64,000 nucleotides of DNA from Pseudomonas vancouverensis (GCF_004348895.1 NZ_RRZK01000038.1:105318-169317), one strand, 5' to 3'. Shown: positions 51,535 through 61,677, counted from the first letter of the stretch. The notes: generated by a model not told the origin, from the letters alone. Made by a program: numbers and translations.

Positions 51535-52700
51535 TATTTGCCCTCCGCAGCTTTAACGACTTGTTGAGCAGCGTCGGTCAGGCTGGTAGCAGCGATGATG
51601 TTCAAACCGCTTTCTGCCAGTACTTTAGCGCCCAGCTCAGCGTTGTTGCCTTCAAGGCGAACAACAACCGGGATTTTCACGCCGACTTCTTTCACTGCAC
51701 CGATGATGCCTTCGGCAATCATGTCGCAACGAACGATGCCGCCGAAGATGTTAACCAGTACTGCAGCGACGTTGGTGTCGGACAGAATGATCTTGAATGC
51801 TTCGGTAACGCGTTCTTTGGTAGCACCGCCGCCCACGTCGAGGAAGTTGGCTGGCTTGCCGCCGTGCAGGTTGACGATGTCCATGGTACCCATGGCCAGG
51901 CCAGCACCGTTGACCATGCAACCGATGTTGCCTTCCAGCGCTACGTAGTTCAGTTCGAACTTGGCAGCGTGCGCTTCGCGCGGATCGTCTTGCGACGGAT
52001 CGTGGAAAGTCTTCAGCTTAGGCTGACGGTACATGGCGTTGGCGTCGATGTTGATCTTGGCGTCCAGGCAGTGCAGATCGCCGTCAGCCTTGATCACCAG
52101 CGGGTTCACTTCCAGCAGGGCCAGATCGTGATCCTGGAACAGTTTGGCCAGACCTACGAAGATCTTGGCGAACTGGGCAACTTGCTTGCCTTCCAGACCC
52201 AGCTGGAATGCCAGCTCGCGACCCTGGAATGGCTGAGCGCCAACCAGTGGGTCGATAGTGGCTTTCAGAATTTTTTCTGGAGTGTCGTGAGCGATTTTCT
52301 CGATGTCCACGCCACCTTCGGTGGAAGCCATGAACACGATGCGACGGCTCGAACGGTCAACGACAGCGCCCAGGTACAGCTCTTTAGCGATATCAGTGCA
52401 CGATTCAACCAGGATCTTGGTGACTGGCTGACCATTGGCGTCAGTCTGGTAAGTCACCAGACGCTTGCCCAGCCACTGCTGTGCGAAGGCTTTGGCGTCT
52501 TCTTTGTTGCGAACCAGCTTAACGCCGCCCGCTTTACCGCGACCACCGGCGTGGACCTGGGCTTTGACAACCCACTCGCTGCCGCCGATTTTGTCGCAAG
52601 CTTCTGCTGCTGCTTCCGGGGTGTCTACCGCGTAACCGGTGGATACTGGCAGGCCGTACTCAGCGAACAGCTGCTTACCCTGATACTCGTGAAGATTCAT
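51534..52700 (-). CDS. sucC: Succinyl-CoA synthetase beta subunit
   Basis: The 388-residue protein matches SucC in length and sequence: MNLHEYQGKQLFAEYGLPVS, QVHAGGRGKAGGVKLV with the nucleotide-binding ATP-grasp, and VNIFGGIVRCDMIAEGI near the C-terminus. It binds the nucleotide and CoA-transfer partner SucD. The gene is coupled to sucD (one-base overlap) and lies 199 bases after lpd. Confidence 0.97.
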   Translation of the reverse strand: MNLHEYQGKQLFAEYGLPVSTGYAVDTPEAAAEACDKIGGSEWVVKAQVHAGGRGKAGGVKLVRNKEDAKAFAQQWLGKRLVTYQTDANGQPVTKILVESCTDIAKELYLGAVVDRSSRRIVFMASTEGGVDIEKIAHDTPEKILKATIDPLVGAQPFQGRELAFQLGLEGKQVAQFAKIFVGLAKLFQDHDLALLEVNPLVIKADGDLHCLDAKINIDANAMYRQPKLKTFHDPSQDDPREAHAAKFELNYVALEGNIGCMVNGAGLAMGTMDIVNLHGGKPANFLDVGGGATKERVTEAFKIILSDTNVAAVLVNIFGGIVRCDMIAEGIIGAVKEVGVKIPVVVRLEGNNAELGAKVLAESGLNIIAATSLTDAAQQVVKAAEGK

Positions 52701-52899
52701 GCTTATTACCGTCTTCGTTAGGTACTGCGCATTCGGTGCTGCACTTGTTCAAGTGCCGCACCACCTGTGACTGCTGCTTGCGTGACCTTTCCGGACAACC
52801 GGTGCAGCCACGCAAGACTGCGTCCAGCGGATATTCCGCGGTGAGTCTTGCAAGCAAGGCTCACGACGGGCCATACCGCCGTGGTTTCTTATTATCCGC

Positions 52900-54336
52900 T
52901 TAGCGTTTCTTGCGGTTGGCAATGTGGATGGCGCCGCCATTCACAGCCAATGCCGCTTCGTGCAAGGCTTCGGACAGGGTCGGATGGGAGAAAACCATCA
53001 TGCCCAGGTCTTCAGCGCTGGTGCCGAATTCCATACCGATCGCGCCCTGCTGAACCAGTTCTGCAGCGCTTGGGCCGATCACGTGAACACCCAGTACGCG
53101 GTCTGTCTTGGCATCGGCGATGACCTTGACGAAACCACCGGTATCGTTGGCAGCCATGGCACGGCCGGAGGCTGCGAACGGGAAGGTGCCGACGTTAACT
53201 TCAACGCCTTCAGCTTTCAAGGCCTGCTCGGTTTTACCAACCCATGCAATTTCCGGGTGAGTATAAATAACCGAAGGGATCAGGTCATAGTTCATCTGGG
53301 CCTTGTGGCCCTTGATGCGCTCGACAACCATGATGCCCTCTTCCGAGGCCTTGTGCGCCAGCATCATGCCGCGAACTACGTCACCAATGGCGTAAACGCC
53401 CGGTACGGTGGTGGCGCAGTGATCGTCAACGTGCACGAAACCGCGCTCGTCCAGGGTCACACCGCTGTCGGCAGCCAGCAGATCAGTGGTCACCGGACGG
53501 CGACCAACGGCTACGATCAGCTTGTCGAAAGTGATGGTCTGTTCGCCGTTGGCATCGGTGTAGTTAACCACGACTTCGTCGCCGTTCACTTTCGAACCGG
53601 TCACGCGAGCGCCCAGCTTGATGTCCAGGCCCTGTTTGGTCAGGGTTTTCAGCGCTTCCTTGGAAACAGCGGTGTCCGCTGCCATCAGGAAGGTGTCCAG
53701 GGCTTCCAGGACAACCACTTCGGAACCCAGACGGGACCATACCGAACCCAGTTCCAGACCGATCACGCCAGCGCCGATCACGCCCAGACGCTTAGGTACG
53801 GTCTGGAATTCCAGGGCGCCAGTCGAATCAACGATGACTTTCTGATCAACCGGAGCCGGTGGAATGTCGATCGGACGCGAACCTGGAGCCAGGATGACGT
53901 TTTCAGCTTCGATGACTTCAACCGAACCGTCAGGCTTGGTGACTTCGACTTTCTTGCCAGCCAGCAGTTTGCCGTGGCCCTGGATCGAAGTAACGCCGTT
54001 GGCCTTGAACAGGGTGGCGACGCCGCCGGTCAGGTTCTTGACGATGCCAGCCTTGCGGCCAACCATCGCGGCGACGTCCATTTTGACTTCGCCGGTCGAG
54101 ATACCGTGAACGTTGAAGCTTTCTTTCGCTTCCTTGTATTTCCAGGAGCTGTCCAGCAGCGCCTTGGAAGGAATGCAGCCGACGTTCAGGCAGGTACCGC
54201 CGAGGGCCTGCTTGCCTTCAGCGTCGGTGTACTTCTCGATGCAGGCAGTGGAGAGACCCAGCTGCGCGGCCTTGATGGCAGCTACATAGCCGCCAGGGCC
54301 GGCACCGATCACTACTACGTCAAATTTCTGCGACAT
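52900..54336 (-). CDS. lpd: Dihydrolipoyl dehydrogenase (E3)
   Basis: The 478-residue flavoprotein has the FAD motif VVVIGAGPGGYVAA, the redox disulfide GGTCLNVGCIPSKAL (Cys49, Cys54), an NAD motif GVIGAGVIGLELGSVW and the catalytic SHPTLSEALHE (His451, Glu456). It re-oxidises the lipoyl domain of SucB in the 2-oxoglutarate dehydrogenase complex and may serve other complexes. It lies between sucB and sucC, set off from both by gaps of 97 and 199 bases. Confidence 0.96.
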   Translation of the reverse strand: MSQKFDVVVIGAGPGGYVAAIKAAQLGLSTACIEKYTDAEGKQALGGTCLNVGCIPSKALLDSSWKYKEAKESFNVHGISTGEVKMDVAAMVGRKAGIVKNLTGGVATLFKANGVTSIQGHGKLLAGKKVEVTKPDGSVEVIEAENVILAPGSRPIDIPPAPVDQKVIVDSTGALEFQTVPKRLGVIGAGVIGLELGSVWSRLGSEVVVLEALDTFLMAADTAVSKEALKTLTKQGLDIKLGARVTGSKVNGDEVVVNYTDANGEQTITFDKLIVAVGRRPVTTDLLAADSGVTLDERGFVHVDDHCATTVPGVYAIGDVVRGMMLAHKASEEGIMVVERIKGHKAQMNYDLIPSVIYTHPEIAWVGKTEQALKAEGVEVNVGTFPFAASGRAMAANDTGGFVKVIADAKTDRVLGVHVIGPSAAELVQQGAIGMEFGTSAEDLGMMVFSHPTLSEALHEAALAVNGGAIHIANRKKR

Positions 54337-54360
54337 TCAAAAAATCCTCTTTAGCGAAAA

Positions 54361-54425
54361 GCTTGAAGCCGCAAGCCACAAGCCAAGCTGCTTTAACCAG
54401 CAGCTTGTAGCTTGCAGCTCGCGAC
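54361..54425. repeat. Inverted repeat in the sucB-lpd gap
   Basis: GCAAGCCACAAGCCAAGCTGCT (54371-54392, written here in two parts: GCAAGCCACAAGCC and AAGCTGCT) pairs with AGCAGCTTGTAGCTTGC (54399-54415) on either side of a short TTAACC loop. AGCTTG/CAAGCT units repeat through the gap. Confidence 0.65.
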
Positions 54426-54433
54426 TGCTTCTA

Positions 54434-55654
54434 TCAGATATCCAGCAACAGACGAGCCGGATCTTCCAGCAGGTTCTTGATGGTCACCAGGAAGGTCACA
54501 GCTTCTTTGCCATCGATCAGACGGTGATCGTAGGACAGAGCCAGGTACATCATCGGACGGATAACGACCTGACCGTTGATCGCCATAGGACGCTGCAGAA
54601 TGTTGTGCATGCCCAGGATAGCCGCTTGCGGCGGGTTGACGATCGGGGTCGACATCATCGAACCGAAGGTACCACCGTTGGTGATGGTGAACGTACCACC
54701 GGTCATCTCTTCCATCGACAGTTTGCCGTCACGGGCTTTCTTGCCGAAAGTGGCGATGCCGCCTTCGATTTCAGCCAGGCTCATCAGTTCGGCGTTACGC
54801 AGAACCGGTACAACCAGGCCGCGGTCGCTGGAAACGGCAACACCGACGTCGGCGTAGCCGTGGTAAACGATGTCCGAACCGTCGATCGAGGCGTTGACAG
54901 CCGGGAAGCGCTTCAGCGCTTCGGTGGCCGCTTTGACGAAGAACGACATGAAGCCCAGGCGTACGCCGTTGTGGGACTTCTCGAACAGGTCCTTGTACTT
55001 CGAACGCAGGGCCATGACTTCGGTCATGTCGACTTCGTTGAAAGTGGTCAGCATCGCCATGTTCGACTGGGCTTCAACCAGACGCTCGGCAACCTTGGCA
55101 CGCAGACGGGTCATCGGCACACGTTTTTCAACGCGGTCGCCGGCAGCGAATACCGGAGCAGCAGCGGCAGGCGCAGCAGCCTTGGCTGGCGCGGCAGCCG
55201 GAGCGGCCTTCTTGGCAGCAACAGCTGCTACCACGTCTTCCTTGGTCACACGACCGCCTTTGCCAGTACCGGCAACGGAAGCGATGTTGATACCGTTTTC
55301 TTCAGCCAGCTTGCGGGCAGCCGGTGCAGCAACAGGATCGTCTTCGCCTTCGGCGGCAGGAGCAGCAGCCTGTGCGGCAGCCGGAGCGGCAACGGCAGGC
55401 GCAGCGGCAGCAGCGCCGCCTTCAACGATGGAGCCCAGAACTTCGTCGGACAGAACGGTGTCGCCTTCGTTCTTGACGATCGCGCCCAGCACGCCATCAG
55501 CGGTGGCCAGAACTTCCAGTACGACTTTGTCGGTTTCGATGTCGACGATCAGTTCGTCACGCTTGACGGCGTCGCCCGGTTTTTTGTGCCAGGTGGCAAC
55601 GGTGCCATCGGCAACCGATTCCGGGAAAGTGGGGGCTTTGATCTCGATAGCCAT
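54434..55654 (-). CDS. sucB: 2-Oxoglutarate dehydrogenase E2 (dihydrolipoyl succinyltransferase)
   Basis: The 406-residue protein has an N-terminal lipoyl domain with the lipoylated Lys43 in DIETDKVVLEVL, an Ala/Pro linker, a peripheral-subunit-binding domain (ARKLAEENGINIASVAGTGK) and a catalytic core ending with SYDHRLIDGKEA (His about 377). It transfers succinyl groups to CoA as the core of the complex. It is 42 bases after sucA and 97 before lpd. Confidence 0.96.
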   Translation of the reverse strand: MAIEIKAPTFPESVADGTVATWHKKPGDAVKRDELIVDIETDKVVLEVLATADGVLGAIVKNEGDTVLSDEVLGSIVEGGAAAAAPAVAAPAAAQAAAPAAEGEDDPVAAPAARKLAEENGINIASVAGTGKGGRVTKEDVVAAVAAKKAAPAAAPAKAAAPAAAAPVFAAGDRVEKRVPMTRLRAKVAERLVEAQSNMAMLTTFNEVDMTEVMALRSKYKDLFEKSHNGVRLGFMSFFVKAATEALKRFPAVNASIDGSDIVYHGYADVGVAVSSDRGLVVPVLRNAELMSLAEIEGGIATFGKKARDGKLSMEEMTGGTFTITNGGTFGSMMSTPIVNPPQAAILGMHNILQRPMAINGQVVIRPMMYLALSYDHRLIDGKEAVTFLVTIKNLLEDPARLLLDI

Positions 55655-55696
55655 TGTCTGTGGTTCCTTAAATTCGGTTTCAGGTGCGCGAAGGCG

Positions 55697-58528
55697 TTAA
55701 ACAGTAAAGGCGTCTTGCAGCAGTTTTTCCTGCTGTTCGGCGTGCATCGATGCGTAACCACATGCAGGTGCAGCAGAAGCCTCACGACCCGCGTACTCGA
55801 GTACGAGAGACTTGTTGAGGTTGCTGATGCTGCGACGCAGGTGGTGTTGGCTGCAGTACCACGCTCCCTGGTTCATCGGCTCTTCCTGACACCAGACGGC
55901 ATGCTTGGCGTTGGTGTAAGGCGCCAGGACTTCCTTCAGGTCGTCCTCAGGGAATGGGTACAGCTGCTCGATACGCACGATGGCGATGTCGTCACGACCT
56001 TCGGCACGGCGTTTTTCCAGCAGGTCGTAGTAAACCTTGCCGCTACACAGAACAACGCGCTCGACCTTTTTCGGGTCCAGGGCATCGATTTCCGGGATCA
56101 CGGTCTGGAACGAACCTTCGGCCAGATCTTCCAGGGTCGAGATGGCCAGCTTGTGGCGCAGCAGCGACTTCGGCGTCAGTACTACCAATGGCTTGCGCAG
56201 CGGGCGAATCACCTGACGGCGCAGCAAGTGGTAGATCTGGGCAGGCGTCGTCGGCATGCACACCTGAATGTTGTGCTCGGCGCACAGCTGCAGGTAACGC
56301 TCCAGACGAGCCGAGGAGTGCTCCGGCCCCTGACCTTCATAACCGTGTGGCAGCAGCATGGTCAGACCGCACAGACGGCCCCACTTGTGCTCGCCGCTGG
56401 TGATGAACTGGTCGATTACAACCTGGGCGCCGTTGGCGAAGTCGCCGAACTGGGCTTCCCAGATAACCAGAGCGTTCGGCGTGGTGGTCGAGTAACCGTA
56501 CTCGAACGCCAGTACCGCTTCTTCGGACAGGAACGAGTCGTACAGGTCAAAACGCGGCTGACCGGCATACAGGTTCTGCAACGGGATGTAGGTGCCCGCG
56601 TCCTTCTGGTTGTGCAGCACGGCATGACGGTGCGAGAACGTACCACGGCCGATGTCCTGGCCGGTCATGCGGATCGGGTGACCTTCGAACGCCAGGGTCG
56701 CGTACGCCATGGTTTCGGCGTAACCCCAGTTGATCGGCAGGCCGCCGGCTTGCATCTTCTGACGGTCTTCGTAGATCTTCGCAACCTGGCGCTGAACCAC
56801 GAAGCCTTCCGGGATTTCCAGCAGCTTGGCGGACAGTTCCTGCAAGGTCTTGAGGTCGAAACGAGTGTCGTGACGCGCAGTCCAGGTGTGACCCAGGTAC
56901 GGACGCCAGTCCACGAACAGCTCTTTGTTCGGCTCCTTGACCAGGCTTTTCACTACGTGCAGGCCGTTGTCCAGCGCGTTGCGGTATTCGTCGACTTTCG
57001 CCTGAACACGCTCTGCGTCGAGCACGCCGCCCTGGGTCAGACGATCAGCGTACAGCTCACGGGTGGTGCGCTGCTTGGTGATCTGCTGATACATCAGAGG
57101 CTGGGTGCCGCTTGGCTCGTCGGCTTCGTTGTGGCCGCGACGACGGTAGCAGACCAGGTCGATCACCACGTCACGCTTGAACTGCATGCGGTAGTCGATG
57201 GCCAGCTGGGTCACGAACAGAACGGCTTCCGGATCATCACCATTCACATGGAGGATCGGTGCCTGGATCATCTTCGCAACGTCGGTCGCGTACTCGGTGG
57301 AACGCGAGTCCAGCGGGTTGCTGATGGTGAAACCGACCTGGTTGTTGATCACGATGTGCACGGTACCGCCGGTCTTGAAACCGCGGGTCTGCGACATCTG
57401 GAAGGTTTCCATGACCACGCCTTGACCGGCGAATGCCGCGTCACCGTGGATGGAGATCGGCAGAACCTTCTCACCGGTCGGGTCATTACGACGATCCTGA
57501 CGGGCGCGCACCGAACCTTCGACCACCGGGGAAACGATTTCCAGGTGGGACGGGTTGAACGCCATGGCCAGGTGAACTTCACCGCCGGCGGTCATCACGT
57601 TGGACGAGAAACCCTGGTGGTATTTAACGTCACCGGAACCCAGCTCGACCTTCTTCTTGCCTTCGAACTCGTCGAACAGCTCGCGCGGGTTCTTGCCGAA
57701 GGTGTTGACCAGCACGTTCAGACGGCCACGGTGGGCCATGCCGATGACGATTTCCTTGGTACCGTAGGAACCGGAACGCTGGATCAGTTCGTCGAGCATC
57801 GGAATCAGGCTTTCGCCGCCTTCCAGACCGAAACGCTTGGTGCCCGGGTATTTGGTGCCCAGGTATTTTTCCAGGCCTTCACCGGCCGTCACGCGCTCGA
57901 GCAGGTGGCTCTTGATGTCCGCGGAGTAGGTCGGACGGCCACGCACGCTTTCCAGACGCTGCTGGAACCACTGGCGCTGCTGGGAATCGGTGATGTGCGT
58001 AAATTCAGCGCCGATGGTGCGGCAATATGTCTGCTGCAACGCTTCGTGAATTTCGCGTAGGCTCGCTTCCTCTTTGCCGATGAACAGGTCGCCGGCACGG
58101 AAGGTCGTATCAAGATCGGCATTGGTCAAGCCGTAATGATTGATCGACAGGTCTGCTGGTGCAGTACGCTGCCACAGTCCCAGCGGGTCAAGCTGGGCTG
58201 CCTGGTGGCCACGCATACGGTAGGCCTGGATCAATCGCAGCACTTCAACTTGCTTCTTCTCGTGCTCACTGCTCACGCTGCCGGCGGAAACCGGTTGGGC
58301 GCGGCGCTGGTTCTTTGCCAGCAAGACGAAATGATCGCGAATTGTGGAGTGCGAAACATCGGTGGCAGAGTCGCCGTCAGCAGGCAACTTCTGAAAGTAG
58401 GTGCGCCACTCTTCTGGCACAGCGTTAGGGTCGTGCAGGTAGAGCTCGTAGAGCTCTTCCACATAGGCAGCGTTACTACCGGATAGGTAGGCGCTGTTCC
58501 ACATGCGCTGCATCACGCTTTCTTGCAT
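55697..58528 (-). CDS. sucA: 2-Oxoglutarate dehydrogenase E1
   Basis: The 943-residue thiamine-diphosphate enzyme matches SucA: MWNSAYLSGSNAAYVEELYE at the start, a ThDP block around VIGMAHRGRLNVLVN and GDAAFAGQGVVMETFQMS, and VLPHGYEGQGPEHSSARLER later. It decarboxylates 2-oxoglutarate and loads the lipoyl group of SucB. AGGGTGA precedes the ATG. The gap upstream (288 bases) separates it from sdhB, so it may have its own promoter besides read-through from sdh. Confidence 0.97.
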   Translation of the reverse strand: MQESVMQRMWNSAYLSGSNAAYVEELYELYLHDPNAVPEEWRTYFQKLPADGDSATDVSHSTIRDHFVLLAKNQRRAQPVSAGSVSSEHEKKQVEVLRLIQAYRMRGHQAAQLDPLGLWQRTAPADLSINHYGLTNADLDTTFRAGDLFIGKEEASLREIHEALQQTYCRTIGAEFTHITDSQQRQWFQQRLESVRGRPTYSADIKSHLLERVTAGEGLEKYLGTKYPGTKRFGLEGGESLIPMLDELIQRSGSYGTKEIVIGMAHRGRLNVLVNTFGKNPRELFDEFEGKKKVELGSGDVKYHQGFSSNVMTAGGEVHLAMAFNPSHLEIVSPVVEGSVRARQDRRNDPTGEKVLPISIHGDAAFAGQGVVMETFQMSQTRGFKTGGTVHIVINNQVGFTISNPLDSRSTEYATDVAKMIQAPILHVNGDDPEAVLFVTQLAIDYRMQFKRDVVIDLVCYRRRGHNEADEPSGTQPLMYQQITKQRTTRELYADRLTQGGVLDAERVQAKVDEYRNALDNGLHVVKSLVKEPNKELFVDWRPYLGHTWTARHDTRFDLKTLQELSAKLLEIPEGFVVQRQVAKIYEDRQKMQAGGLPINWGYAETMAYATLAFEGHPIRMTGQDIGRGTFSHRHAVLHNQKDAGTYIPLQNLYAGQPRFDLYDSFLSEEAVLAFEYGYSTTTPNALVIWEAQFGDFANGAQVVIDQFITSGEHKWGRLCGLTMLLPHGYEGQGPEHSSARLERYLQLCAEHNIQVCMPTTPAQIYHLLRRQVIRPLRKPLVVLTPKSLLRHKLAISTLEDLAEGSFQTVIPEIDALDPKKVERVVLCSGKVYYDLLEKRRAEGRDDIAIVRIEQLYPFPEDDLKEVLAPYTNAKHAVWCQEEPMNQGAWYCSQHHLRRSISNLNKSLVLEYAGREASAAPACGYASMHAEQQEKLLQDAFTV

Positions 58529-58816
58529 GCTTGGTCACCCTCGGTTAGGGGAACACCATCGGTGTCGACACCGAGCAAACTTGCAGAAGTCCGAATGCAG
58601 CGACCAAAACAAGCCACTAGGATCACACTGATAGTCCGGGTACCAGCCCGGATGCCCCTGCTTGTCTCATTTCTTCAAAATAAGAGCCGCGGCCTTTTAA
58701 GCTGCTGCTCTGGTTATAGCCAAGGCGCGGGTTGAAGCCCGCGCCATGACCTCTACGGTACAGCGGTACTGCATTTACAACCGCTGATTTGCATCAGCGG
58801 GTTTACAACAACTGAA
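58529..58816. other. Gap between sdhB and sucA
   Basis: This 288-bp gap holds the possible sdhB terminator at its right end and the sucA leader at its left. I see no gene and could not assign a clear sigma-70 promoter. Confidence 0.5.
58779..58804 (-). terminator. Possible weak terminator after sdhB
   Basis: AACCGCTGATTTGCATCAGCGGGTT forms a 7-8 bp stem just past the sdhB stop (58817). It has no clear T run, so termination may be partial. Confidence 0.45.
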
Positions 58817-59521
58817 TCACACGCCGCTGGAGAGCAGCATGTTACGGATGTGACCGATGGCCTTAGTCGGGTTCAGGCCTTTCGGACATACGTTGACGCA
58901 GTTCATGATCCCGCGGCAGCGGAATACGCTGAACGGGTCATCCAGCGAAGCCAGACGCTCGGACGTCTTGGTGTCACGGCTGTCTGCCAGGAAGCGGTAC
59001 GCTTGCAGCAGGGCAGCTGGACCCAGGAACTTGTCCGGATTCCACCAGAAGGACGGGCAGGAAGTCGAGCAGCAGGCGCACAGGATGCACTCGTACAGAC
59101 CGTCCAGCTTTTCACGCTCTTCAGGGGACTGCAGACGCTCGATGGCCGGAGCCGGGGTGTCGTTCTGCAGGTATGGCTTAACCTTCTCGTATTGCTTGTA
59201 GAAGATGCTCATATCGACAACCAGGTCACGGATAACCGGCAAACCTGGCAGCGGACGAACGATCAACTTGTTACCTTTTACGACAGCAGACAGCGGCGTG
59301 ATGCACGCCAGGCCGTTTTTGCCGTTGATGTTCATGCCGTCGGAACCGCAAACACCTTCACGGCAAGAGCGACGATAGGAGAAACCCTCGTCCTGCTCTT
59401 TGATCAGGGCCAGCACGTCCAGCACCATCAGGTCTTTACCACCGGTATCGACCTGGAATTCCTGCATGAACGGCGCAGCGTCCTGATCAGGGTTGTAACG
59501 ATATACACTGACTTGCAACAT
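58817..59521 (-). CDS. sdhB: Succinate dehydrogenase iron-sulfur subunit
   Basis: The 234-residue protein has the three Fe-S cluster motifs: SCREGVCGSDGMNI with a later GLAC (2Fe-2S), ECILCACCSTSCPSFWW (4Fe-4S) and CRGIMNCVNVCPKGL (3Fe-4S). It passes electrons from FAD in SdhA to quinone. The start at 59521 (MLQVSVYRYNPDQD) is chosen over a GTG three codons upstream because AAGGGTG is suitably placed. It is 11 bases after sdhA. Confidence 0.96.
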   Translation of the reverse strand: MLQVSVYRYNPDQDAAPFMQEFQVDTGGKDLMVLDVLALIKEQDEGFSYRRSCREGVCGSDGMNINGKNGLACITPLSAVVKGNKLIVRPLPGLPVIRDLVVDMSIFYKQYEKVKPYLQNDTPAPAIERLQSPEEREKLDGLYECILCACCSTSCPSFWWNPDKFLGPAALLQAYRFLADSRDTKTSERLASLDDPFSVFRCRGIMNCVNVCPKGLNPTKAIGHIRNMLLSSGV

Positions 59522-59532
59522 GGCGGTCACCC

Positions 59533-61305
59533 TTAATAAGTCCGGACTTTAGGTTCGAAAGTCGGAACAGTCTTCGGCGAGAAGTTCACGGCACGCTTGG
59601 TGACGCGCTTGTCACCCGGGAAGTACAGGGTGTGGCACAGCCAGTTTTCGTCGTCACGGTCTTCGAAGTCTTCACGGGCGTGGGCGCCGCGGGACTCTTT
59701 GCGAACTTCAGCGGCGATAGCGGTTGCTTCAGCCACTTCCAGCAGGTTTTGCAGTTCCAGCGCTTCGATTCGTGCAGTGTTGAACGCCTGCGACTTGTCG
59801 TTGATCTTCACGTTGGCGATACGCTTGCGCAGATCGGCCAGCTGAGCGATGCCTTTCTGCATGTATTCGCCGGTACGGAACACGCCGAAGTAGTTCTGCA
59901 TGCAGCTTTGCAGCTCGCGACGCAGGGTAGCGACGTCTTCGCCATCGGTACGGTTGTTCAGCGCGTTCAGACGCGCCAGGGCCGCTTCGATATCAGCTTC
60001 GGTGGCGTCATCGTATTCGATGCCGTCGGTCAGGGCTTTTTCCAGGTGCAGGCCGGCAGCGCGGCCGAATACCACCAGGTCGAGCAACGAGTTGCCGCCC
60101 AGACGGTTGGCACCGTGAACCGATACGCAAGCCACTTCACCTACCGCGAACAGACCAGGGATGATCTGGTCCACGCCTTCGGCGTTCTGGGTGATCGCCT
60201 GGCCATGGATGTTGGTGGCAACGCCGCCCATCATGTAGTGGCAGGTCGGAACAACCGGAACCGGCGCAACAACCGGGTCAACGTGAGCGAAAGTCTTCGA
60301 CAGTTCGCAGATGCCTGGCAGACGGCTGTGCAGCACTTCCTCGCCCAGGTGGTCGAGCTTGAGCATTACGTGGTCGCCATTCGGACCGCAACCGTTACCA
60401 GCGATGATTTCTTTAACCATCGAACGGGCAACAACGTCACGACCGGCCAGGTCTTTGGCGTTCGGAGCGTAACGCTCCATGAAACGCTCGCCGTGCTTGT
60501 TGATCAGGTATCCACCTTCACCACGGCAACCTTCGGTAACCAGTACACCAGCGCCGGCGATACCGGTCGGGTGGAACTGCCACATTTCGATGTCTTGTAC
60601 CGGAACGCCTGCACGCAGGGCCATGCCAACGCCGTCACCGGTGTTGATCAGGGCGTTGGTGGTCGACGCGTAGATACGACCCGCACCGCCGGTCGCCAGC
60701 ACGGTGGCCTTGGCGCGGATGTAGGTGGTTTCGCCGGTTTCGATGCAGATCGCGATCACACCGACGAACTCGCCTTGACCGTTCTTGACCAGGTCAACAG
60801 CGTAGTACTCGTTCAGGAACGTGGTACCGGCTTTCAGGTTGCCCTGATAAAGGGTGTGCAGCAGTGCGTGACCGGTACGGTCGGAAGCTGCGCAGGTACG
60901 AGCAGCCTGGCCGCCCTTGCCGTAGTCCTTGGACTGACCGCCGAACGGACGCTGGTAGATGCGGCCCTGCTCGGTACGGGAGAACGGCAGACCCATGTGG
61001 TCCAGTTCGAAAACTGCAGCCGGGCCTTCCTGACACATGTATTCGATAGCGTCCTGGTCACCGATGTAGTCGGAACCCTTGACGGTATCGTACATGTGCC
61101 AGCGCCAGTCATCGTTCGGGTCAGCGGACGCGATGGCGCAGGTGATGCCGCCCTGTGCCGACACAGTGTGCGAGCGGGTCGGGAAAACCTTGGTGATCAC
61201 GGCAGTCTTGTGACCGCCCTGTGCCAGTTGCAGCGCTGCGCGCATGCCGGCACCGCCACCACCAATAATGATGGCGTCGAAAGAAATCGTTGGAATGTTA
61301 GCCAT
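59533..61305 (-). CDS. sdhA: Succinate dehydrogenase flavoprotein subunit
   Basis: The 590-residue protein has the FAD motif AIIIGGGGAGMRAALQL, the covalent-FAD His46 in TRSHTVSAQGG, and the active-site segments HPTGIAGAGVLVTEGCRGEGG and RLGGNSLLDLVVFGRAAG. It oxidises succinate to fumarate at the inner membrane. It lies between sdhD (3 bases) and sdhB (11 bases). Confidence 0.97.
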   Translation of the reverse strand: MANIPTISFDAIIIGGGGAGMRAALQLAQGGHKTAVITKVFPTRSHTVSAQGGITCAIASADPNDDWRWHMYDTVKGSDYIGDQDAIEYMCQEGPAAVFELDHMGLPFSRTEQGRIYQRPFGGQSKDYGKGGQAARTCAASDRTGHALLHTLYQGNLKAGTTFLNEYYAVDLVKNGQGEFVGVIAICIETGETTYIRAKATVLATGGAGRIYASTTNALINTGDGVGMALRAGVPVQDIEMWQFHPTGIAGAGVLVTEGCRGEGGYLINKHGERFMERYAPNAKDLAGRDVVARSMVKEIIAGNGCGPNGDHVMLKLDHLGEEVLHSRLPGICELSKTFAHVDPVVAPVPVVPTCHYMMGGVATNIHGQAITQNAEGVDQIIPGLFAVGEVACVSVHGANRLGGNSLLDLVVFGRAAGLHLEKALTDGIEYDDATEADIEAALARLNALNNRTDGEDVATLRRELQSCMQNYFGVFRTGEYMQKGIAQLADLRKRIANVKINDKSQAFNTARIEALELQNLLEVAEATAIAAEVRKESRGAHAREDFEDRDDENWLCHTLYFPGDKRVTKRAVNFSPKTVPTFEPKVRTY

Positions 61306-61308
61306 GAA

Positions 61309-61677
61309 TCAGATACCCCAGAGAATCTGCACACCCCAGACGAAGTAAGCGAACATTGCAACGCCGCATACTGCCTGGAAAAGGAAACGTACTGCAGTCG
61401 CGGACTTGCCCAGCGCCATCGGCGTCAGGTAGTCGGTCGCGATGGTCCACATGCCGACCCAGGCGTGAGCGCCAAGGGCCACCAGGGCCAGCAGACTGAA
61501 GATACGCATTCCGTTGTGAGCGAACAGGCCGTGCCACTGCTCGTAGCCGATGCCCGGATTCGCCGCGAGGTATCCGATCAGGAAAATGAAATAAGCCGCG
61601 AGAACAACCGCAGACACACGTTGCGCCATCCAGTCATAGAGGCCCGAACGCGAAAGGTTCGTAACGCTGGTTACCAT
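61309..61677 (-). CDS. sdhD: Succinate dehydrogenase membrane anchor SdhD
   Basis: The 122-residue protein has three membrane helices and the heme/quinone-site segment HAWVGMWTIATDYL near residues 70-84. The ATG at 61677 (MVTSVTNLSRSGLYD) follows AGGAG; longer readings start at a TTG. It overlaps the end of sdhC by 7 bases. Confidence 0.94.
   Translation of the reverse strand: MVTSVTNLSRSGLYDWMAQRVSAVVLAAYFIFLIGYLAANPGIGYEQWHGLFAHNGMRIFSLLALVALGAHAWVGMWTIATDYLTPMALGKSATAVRFLFQAVCGVAMFAYFVWGVQILWGI

Noticed and set aside
54524..58060. A very long open frame on the plus strand across sucA-sucB
   Set aside because: It is antisense to two clearly recognised genes; high GC codon bias keeps the opposite frame open. 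It has no family match and no suitable start.
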